DNA of 64,000 bases. It comes from Lachnospiraceae bacterium. GTDB taxonomy: Bacteria > Bacillota > Clostridia > Lachnospirales > Lachnospiraceae. The position numbers were made by a program, and so were the translations under genes. The notes under the pieces are model-generated. The model was given only the letters and a program-made list of their open reading frames with translations. It searched no databases and had not been told where the DNA came from. Position 1 is the first letter of the stretch. Every line of letters begins with the position of its first letter. The DNA lies in contig JAGBBV010000037.1 of NCBI GenBank assembly GCA_017938315.1, positions 47,665-111,664 on the forward strand, written 5' to 3'. Positions 59,375 through 64,000 of the stretch are shown here, piece by piece.

Positions 59375-60607
59375 TTATACAATTCTTCTCACCGCCAATA
59401 TTTCACGGTAAGTTGCTCTCGATATTTTAATTCCCGTCTTTGCACTGCTGGCATGTACGATCTGCCCGTTGCCAATATATAGCCCTACATGTCCTGCATA
59501 ACAGATAATATCTCCGGGCTGTGCCTCCGAGTAGGACACGCCTGTTCCCGCGCTCCTTTGTGCATAAGAGGTTCTGGGAATCGAATACCCAAAATCCTTG
59601 TAAATGCGCCAGGTAAATCCGGAGCAATCCGCCCCGTTTGTAAGGCTTGTCCCGCCCATCACATAGGGATTTCCAACAAACTGGCATGCATAGCTTACCA
59701 CCTGCTGCCCTTTGCTTCCGGTTCCCGAATAGCTGGACGCAGGGTTATAACTGCCGGAGGACGTTTTCTTAGCCGCTTCTTCCTGGGCTTTCTTGGCTGC
59801 ATCAATCTCTGATTGTTTTTGACTTGCGGCTGCTTCCAGACGCCTGATTTCCGCATTTTGCTTTTCTACATTTGCTTTGTATACCGCTGCTTCCTGCTTT
59901 GCTTTTGCAAGAAGAAGTTCATAGTCCTCATAAGCTGCCTGCTTCTCTGCAAGCATGGTTTCCAGGTTTGCTTTCTCTTCTTCCAATTCATGCTGCTGGG
60001 CTTCCAGTTCTGCCTTTTCTACTTCCAGTTGTTCTTTAATAGTCTGGGTTTCTTCCCTGGCAAGCTGGTATTCTTCCAACATATCCCGGTCATACTTTTC
60101 TATTTTTTCAATATACTCCGCCTTGTTCACCATATCGCTAAAGCTTTGGCTTTCTAAGAGTAACTGCAAATAAGTGGAATCGCCCTTTTCATACAAAAAC
60201 TTAATCCGCAGTTTCATAGCCTCATACTGTGCCTGCTCCGTTGCCAGTGCTGCTTCATATTCGACTGTAGTTTCTTCTATTTGCGTTTCCTTTTCTTCAA
60301 GGTCTTCTTCTATTAAAGTAACGCTTGCGATTGTTTCTACCAAAGCAGCATCCGTCTCTTCTATTTCCTCTGCCACCACATCAGCCTCATCCTGCATGGT
60401 GTCTATTTCACCGGTGATACTATTTAGTTTCTCCTGTTCCTCGCTCTGCTTATTCTTCGCTGCTTCTTTTTGTTTTTCTAATTCCTTCTTTTCTTTTTCT
60501 AAATCAGAAATAGTGGTAGCACGCACCGGTTCTACCACTAAAATCATCATAATCAATGACATACATATTGCGAATACATGAATCCATCTTTTTCTTCTCA
60601 TATGCAT
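59375..60607 (-). CDS. Secreted NlpC/P60 peptidoglycan hydrolase with long coiled coil
   Basis: 410 residues. A signal peptide (about 1-31, IHVFAICMSLIMMILVVEPV then RAT) precedes a coiled coil of some 230 residues (LEKEKKELEKQKEAAKNKQS onward), a Ser/Gly-rich linker and a C-terminal NlpC/P60 domain with catalytic Cys328 (GADCSGFTW), His373 (AGHVGLYIG) and His385 (IVHASS). The layout is that of CwlO/PcsB-type hydrolases, which cut peptide bonds in the wall and are often held by FtsEX. The ribosome site is weak (only GGGC nearby). It lies 21 bp after the trigger-factor-like gene and 35 bp before clpX, so the three may be co-transcribed. Confidence 0.9.
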   Translation of the reverse strand: MHMRRKRWIHVFAICMSLIMMILVVEPVRATTISDLEKEKKELEKQKEAAKNKQSEEQEKLNSITGEIDTMQDEADVVAEEIEETDAALVETIASVTLIEEDLEEKETQIEETTVEYEAALATEQAQYEAMKLRIKFLYEKGDSTYLQLLLESQSFSDMVNKAEYIEKIEKYDRDMLEEYQLAREETQTIKEQLEVEKAELEAQQHELEEEKANLETMLAEKQAAYEDYELLLAKAKQEAAVYKANVEKQNAEIRRLEAAASQKQSEIDAAKKAQEEAAKKTSSGSYNPASSYSGTGSKGQQVVSYACQFVGNPYVMGGTSLTNGADCSGFTWRIYKDFGYSIPRTSYAQRSAGTGVSYSEAQPGDIICYAGHVGLYIGNGQIVHASSAKTGIKISRATYREILAVRRIV

Positions 60608-60628
60608 TTGCCCATTTAAAATAATTGA

Positions 60629-61705
60629 TTATTCTGCTGCCACTCCTGTGTTGTCACGCAAAAAATCAAGTACTTTTTCCATCATCAGATATTCTCTGTA
60701 CGCTTCCACGTCTATTGCTTCTTTATATGCATCTGCCGTTTCATAACCATATGCCGTAGCTTCCTCTGCTATTTTTGTCTCTAATTCTTCATCAGAAACA
60801 ATAAGCCCTTCTTTTTCTGCGATCACCTGCATTACCATATACTGTTTTGCCATCTCAACAGACAGATTAGTCAGAGTGGTATCATAAGTTTCTGCAGTGC
60901 CGCCGTAAACAGCCGCCACATAATCAGGCAGGCTCATTCCATACATGGATGCATAGTTTCCCACATTGTTCATCAGTCCGTCCTTCAGTCTGGTGATCAT
61001 ACCTTCCGGCATATCCTTTTTGAATTCGGAAGTCTGCATAATCTGGTCTAACGCCATGGCTTCTTTTTCTTCTTCATATGCAAGCTGCTTTTCTTCCAAA
61101 ATACTGTCACTCATATACTGGCGGAACTCTTCTACTGTAGAACACTCTTCCGTTCCCAGTCCGGCTACGAATTCATCGGTAAGTTCCGGAAGTTCAAGTA
61201 CACTGATGCTGTTAACGGTAACTGTGAAAATTGCAGGTTTGCCGGACATATCAGGGTTATTCAGATAAGGATCGGGAAATGTCACTTCCATATCTCTTGT
61301 CTCACCGATTTCCATGCCAATCATTCCCTCTTCAAATCCGGGAATAAACTGGCCGGAACCGATTGTCAAATCGTACCCCTGTGCAGTACCGCCCTCAAAA
61401 GCGACACCATCCATCTTTCCTTCATAATCAATATTCGTGATATCACCATTCTGGACAGCACGGTCTGTCACTTCCACAGCCGTAGCTCTTCCTTCCAAAA
61501 TATACTGTATGGAATATTCCACTTCCTCTTCCGTTACCGCCGGTTCCTCGGCAGTCATCTGAACAGTAAGTCCTTTATATTCTCCTACTGCAACATATTT
61601 ATCCGCTTTTACATCTTTTAAATACTGTGCCTGCGTGTCATTACTTCCGCATGCACAAAGCAACATAACGGATGAAAGTCCTAAGGCTAATAATCTCTTT
61701 TTCAT
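60629..61705 (-). CDS. Trigger factor-like FKBP peptidyl-prolyl isomerase lipoprotein
   Basis: 358 residues. A lipoprotein signal ends in LLCAC with Cys19 as the lipid site. Residues of about 95-185 are an FKBP domain (NGDITNIDYEGKMDGVAFEG, IGSGQFIPGFEEGMIGMEIG), and the rest matches the C-terminal chaperone arm of trigger factor (ELTDEFVAGLGTEECSTVEE, AKQYMVMQVIAEKEGLIVSD). The N-terminal ribosome-binding part is replaced by the lipid anchor and a short segment. It should help fold proteins on the outer face of the membrane, as PrsA does. ATG with GAGGAGATTTTTATT. The hydrolase downstream is a plausible client. Confidence 0.87.
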   Translation of the reverse strand: MKKRLLALGLSSVMLLCACGSNDTQAQYLKDVKADKYVAVGEYKGLTVQMTAEEPAVTEEEVEYSIQYILEGRATAVEVTDRAVQNGDITNIDYEGKMDGVAFEGGTAQGYDLTIGSGQFIPGFEEGMIGMEIGETRDMEVTFPDPYLNNPDMSGKPAIFTVTVNSISVLELPELTDEFVAGLGTEECSTVEEFRQYMSDSILEEKQLAYEEEKEAMALDQIMQTSEFKKDMPEGMITRLKDGLMNNVGNYASMYGMSLPDYVAAVYGGTAETYDTTLTNLSVEMAKQYMVMQVIAEKEGLIVSDEELETKIAEEATAYGYETADAYKEAIDVEAYREYLMMEKVLDFLRDNTGVAAE

Positions 61706-61796
61706 AATAAAAATCTCCTCATTTATTCATTCTTTTATCTTTATACCACAAAAACAGCTTTTGGAAAAGCACTTCCTCAAAAATCGGCGTGCATCA

Positions 61797-63224
61797 TTAT
61801 AATACCGGTGAAAACAATCTGCAGACCTGCTCCTTAAAACGCATCCACACCGGTCTGCTCAAATATTTATTTTTGGTTATTTTTTTACATACTTTCAAAT
61901 CTTCCATAAAATATCCGGTCATCTCTGCTGCCTTCTGTTTGTCATAGACAATGGCATTTACTTCAAAATTAAGGGCAAAACTCCTGATATCCATATTGGC
62001 CGTGCCATAACAAAAGACCTCTTCGTCAATAATCACACCCTTCGCATGAAGGAATCCGTTTTCATAGGTATAGCAGTTTGCTCCCGCCATCACCAGCTCT
62101 CCCACATAAGAATAGGTTGCCCAGTAAACAAAGGGATGGTCCGGCTTGCAGGGTATCATAATATTCACCTCAATACCAGACTGTACAGCTACCATCAGGG
62201 CAGCAAGAATTGCTTCATCCGGAATAAAATATGGCGTTTGAATATAAATACTCTTCTTCGCCTTGTGTATCAGTGTAAGATAAGTGTCACGGATACTTTT
62301 ATGGTAGGTATCCGGTCCACTGGAAATAATCTGCACGGGAATTCCTTTTTTTGGTGCTCCCTCCGGAAGGGCAATATAAGGGTCAAAGGATAAGGTATGT
62401 TCCCGGCACGCATAATTAAAGTCCAGAATAAAACGTCCCTGCAAAGCCTGAACTGCAGACCCTGTAATTCTCATATGTGTATCCCGCCAATAGCCGAACT
62501 TCTTATCTGCTCCTATATATTCCCTGGCTACATTAAAGCCTCCTACGTAGCCGACTTTTCCGTCAATTACTACAATTTTACGGTGATTCCGGTAATTGAT
62601 ACGCAGCTGGAGTCTTCCGAATAATGCCGGAAAAAATTCGGCCACCTCTATACCTGCTTCCTTAAGGCTCTTCCACTCCTTCTTGCGGAAGCTACGGCAT
62701 CCCATTGCATCAAAAAGAATTCTGACCTCAACACCGGCCTTTGCCTTTTTCAGTAAAATCTCTTTCATTTCCGCAAAAATTTCATCATTTTTTATGATGT
62801 AATACTGGATATGAATAGAGTGCTCCGCGCTCTCCAAATCTGCAAAAAGCTGCTTAAACTTTTCTTTGCCGTCCGTGATAATCTGCACTTCATTATCATC
62901 TGACAAAATGGCACCTGCGGTCTGTAAATTATACAGTACCACATCCGAATAGTGTGCCATCTGAAGCTCACCTGCAGTAAATTCTTTATTTTTTATACTT
63001 GCTTCCTGTCTGCGGATGGCATCACTTAACTTATCCTCTATCTCTTTCGTCCTAAACATCTTTGCTTTATGCATATCCGTTCCCACAAGAATATAAAACA
63101 TAAATCCCAGAACGGGAACAAAATAAAGGATAAGAAGCCATCCCCACACTGACTTCGGGTCTTTGCGCTGGAAAAACACAATGACGATTGCAAATATTAA
63201 GTTGATGTAAGCCAATATTTCCAT
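61797..63224 (-). CDS. cls: Cardiolipin synthase
   Basis: 475 residues. Two N-terminal membrane helices (about 2-20 and 28-48) precede two phospholipase D halves: HRKIVVIDGKVGYVGGFNVA in the first and HAKGVIIDEEVFCYGTANMD in the second (HKD motifs; GS is replaced by GT in the second). It joins two phosphatidylglycerol molecules into cardiolipin and glycerol. The ATG at 63224 follows GAAGGTGGCAAG and begins MEILAYINLIF; the frame opens 16 codons earlier, overlapping the divergent gene's promoter. It appears monocistronic. Confidence 0.9.
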   Translation of the reverse strand: MEILAYINLIFAIVIVFFQRKDPKSVWGWLLILYFVPVLGFMFYILVGTDMHKAKMFRTKEIEDKLSDAIRRQEASIKNKEFTAGELQMAHYSDVVLYNLQTAGAILSDDNEVQIITDGKEKFKQLFADLESAEHSIHIQYYIIKNDEIFAEMKEILLKKAKAGVEVRILFDAMGCRSFRKKEWKSLKEAGIEVAEFFPALFGRLQLRINYRNHRKIVVIDGKVGYVGGFNVAREYIGADKKFGYWRDTHMRITGSAVQALQGRFILDFNYACREHTLSFDPYIALPEGAPKKGIPVQIISSGPDTYHKSIRDTYLTLIHKAKKSIYIQTPYFIPDEAILAALMVAVQSGIEVNIMIPCKPDHPFVYWATYSYVGELVMAGANCYTYENGFLHAKGVIIDEEVFCYGTANMDIRSFALNFEVNAIVYDKQKAAEMTGYFMEDLKVCKKITKNKYLSRPVWMRFKEQVCRLFSPVL

Positions 63225-63286
63225 CTTGCCACCTTCTTTGCTACTAAAATAATAACAGAATGCCCTTTCCAATTCAACGAAATCCC

Positions 63287-63315
63287 TTGCTTAAATTCTT
63301 AAAAAATGATAAAAT
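63287..63315 (+). promoter_or_regulatory. Promoter of the small membrane protein gene
   Basis: TTGCTT (63287-63292), 17-base spacer, TAAAAT (63310-63315), 46 bp before the ATG at 63362. Confidence 0.6.
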
Positions 63316-63361
63316 GTCCTACAGTCGGTTTCACCGGCAAGGTACATCAAGGAGGATTATC

Positions 63362-63838
63362 ATGAATACATTAACAATTGTATTATTAGTTATTATAGCC
63401 ATATTACTCATTGCCATCGTTGGTCTTTATTTCCTTGGCAAGAAAGCACAGAAGAGACAGTCAGAGCAGCAGGCTCAGATTGATGCCATGAAGCAAACCG
63501 TTTCTATGTTAATCATCGATAAGAAGCGGATGAAAATTAAAGAGTCCGGACTTCCCCAGGCAGCCATTGAACAGACTCCGAAGCTTATGAAAAATTCCAA
63601 GCTTCCCATTGTAAAAGCTAAGGTTGGTCCACAGATTCTCTCTCTTGTCAGCGATGAAAAGATTTTTGATTCCATCCCTGTAAAGAAGGAAGTAAAAGCA
63701 GTTGTAAGCGGTATTTATATTACAGAAGTCAAAGGCCTTCACGGCAAACAGGCTCCCGTAGAGCAGAAAAAGAAAGGCTTCTTCAAACGTACTTTGGAAG
63801 CAGCGCAAGAAAAAGCAGGTGCAAAACCCGTAAAATAA
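63362..63838 (+). CDS. Small single-pass membrane protein of unknown function
   Basis: 158 residues. An N-terminal membrane helix (about 3-24, LTIVLLVIIAILLIAIVGLY) is followed by a cytoplasmic basic region with KKAQKRQSEQQAQIDAMKQT (short coiled coil), a conserved-looking middle LMKNSKLPIVKAKVGPQILS and a C-terminal QKKKGFFKRTLEAAQEKAG. I do not recognise a named domain. The ATG follows AAGGAGGATTATC; the frame stays open 34 codons upstream without a ribosome site. The insertion sequence begins 21 bp after its stop codon. It might be a membrane-attached scaffold, but nothing shows this directly. Confidence 0.75.
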   Translation: MNTLTIVLLVIIAILLIAIVGLYFLGKKAQKRQSEQQAQIDAMKQTVSMLIIDKKRMKIKESGLPQAAIEQTPKLMKNSKLPIVKAKVGPQILSLVSDEKIFDSIPVKKEVKAVVSGIYITEVKGLHGKQAPVEQKKKGFFKRTLEAAQEKAGAKPVK

Positions 63839-63859
63839 GCAAACAAAAACTCCGGTCTC

Positions 63860-64000
63860 TGTACCGACCCCCAAAAGTTAGACCTAAAAAATCTAACGAT
63901 TGGAGGTCGGTATTTTTATGGCTAAATATAGTTATGAATTCAAGAAACAAGTTGTAAATGAATACTTATCAGGAAAAGGTAGCTATAATTATCTTGCCAA
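63860..64000 (+). mobile_element. Left end of an IS3-like insertion sequence, cut by the window edge
   Basis: TGTACCGACCCCCAAAAGTT at 63860 has the TG start and the GACCCCCAAAAGTTAGAC form of IS3-family terminal repeats. A transposase frame starts at 63918. Inside the end, the arms CCGACC...GGTCGG and GTTAGA...TCTAAC form a nested hairpin that takes in the GGAGG ribosome site. The right end and any target duplication lie outside the window. Confidence 0.75.
63918..64000 (+). CDS. IS3 family transposase OrfA, 5' part only
   Basis: The visible frame reads MAKYSYEFKKQVVNEYLSGK then GSYNYLA, the first helix of the helix-turn-helix that OrfA uses to bind the terminal repeats. Translation begins at ATG 63918 after TGGAGG. 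The rest, including the DDE catalytic part expected in OrfB by frameshift, is beyond the window. Confidence 0.78.
   Translation, partial: MAKYSYEFKKQVVNEYLSGKGSYNYLA

Noticed and set aside
1-64000. tRNA, rRNA, CRISPR arrays or prophage
   Set aside because: No cloverleaf, rRNA-like conserved segment, spaced identical repeats or phage structural genes were seen.

Overview
The window looks like a chromosomal segment of an anaerobic, plant-fibre-degrading member of the Clostridia, most likely Lachnospiraceae. The evidence is A+T-rich DNA with TTGACA-17-TATAAT type promoters and AGGAGG ribosome sites, a T-box before tyrS, a ptb-buk butyrate pair, lpl-type sugar ABC transporters with a YesM/YesN two-component system, DUF4867 and DUF3791 genes, a Csp-like subtilase and a divergent ClpX. 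This placement is inferred from gene content; no rRNA or tRNA gene is present.

Left part (1-25975), mostly housekeeping and small operons: the 5' part of tagaturonate reductase (uxaB) with its promoter and an operator; a MutS2-like ATPase without Smr domain plus a GNAT acetyltransferase, preceded by a strong promoter, a 12-codon micro-ORF and three hairpins; an AKR/GH13 pair; a GH43 enzyme; ptb-buk; TrkH-TrkA potassium uptake; T-box and tyrS; VanW and NUDIX proteins; a chemoreceptor; an RsmH paralogue; a polysaccharide deacetylase; a two-gene DUF3791 cassette bracketed by two copies of a palindromic repeat; an AEC transporter; a YlmH-like S4 protein; a GH2 enzyme and a MATE exporter.

Middle part (26117-37595), sugar catabolism and sensing: a LacI-controlled operon (lacI-type regulator, xylB, DUF4867, fucose/arabinose-isomerase-like enzyme) whose promoter holds a perfect 16-bp palindrome; two paralogous proteins that join a LacI-type sugar-sensing domain, without the DNA-binding head, to a GGDEF diguanylate cyclase; a YtrA-type GntR/ABC exporter operon with a perfect 14-bp-arm operator; and a small divergent signal peptidase II-like protein.

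Glucuronoxylan locus (37607-55400): reading leftward from 50298 come GH3, GH67 alpha-glucuronidase, GH8 reducing-end xylose-releasing exo-oligoxylanase, YesM kinase, YesN regulator, solute-binding lipoprotein and two permeases. This is the aldouronate-utilisation layout known from Paenibacillus: oligosaccharides are bound and imported, then trimmed in the cytoplasm. A divergent AraC regulator (50646) and a second lpl-type transporter (51559-55214) lie beside it. The second transporter's promoter carries operators of the same form (TGTAAG-NNN-TTACA) as the one at uxaB, suggesting a uronate link between import and catabolism.

Right part (55507-64000): a Csp-like subtilase; a roughly 490-bp near-complete foldback palindrome without coding sequence that abuts the clpX stop codon; a divergent ClpX with an acidic N-terminal extension; a secreted coiled-coil NlpC/P60 hydrolase; a lipoprotein form of trigger factor; a cardiolipin synthase; a small single-pass membrane protein; and the left end of an IS3-like insertion sequence cut by the window edge. 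The foldback element, the micro-ORF/terminator leader, the repeat-flanked DUF3791 cassette and the LacI-sensor diguanylate cyclases are the most interesting items.
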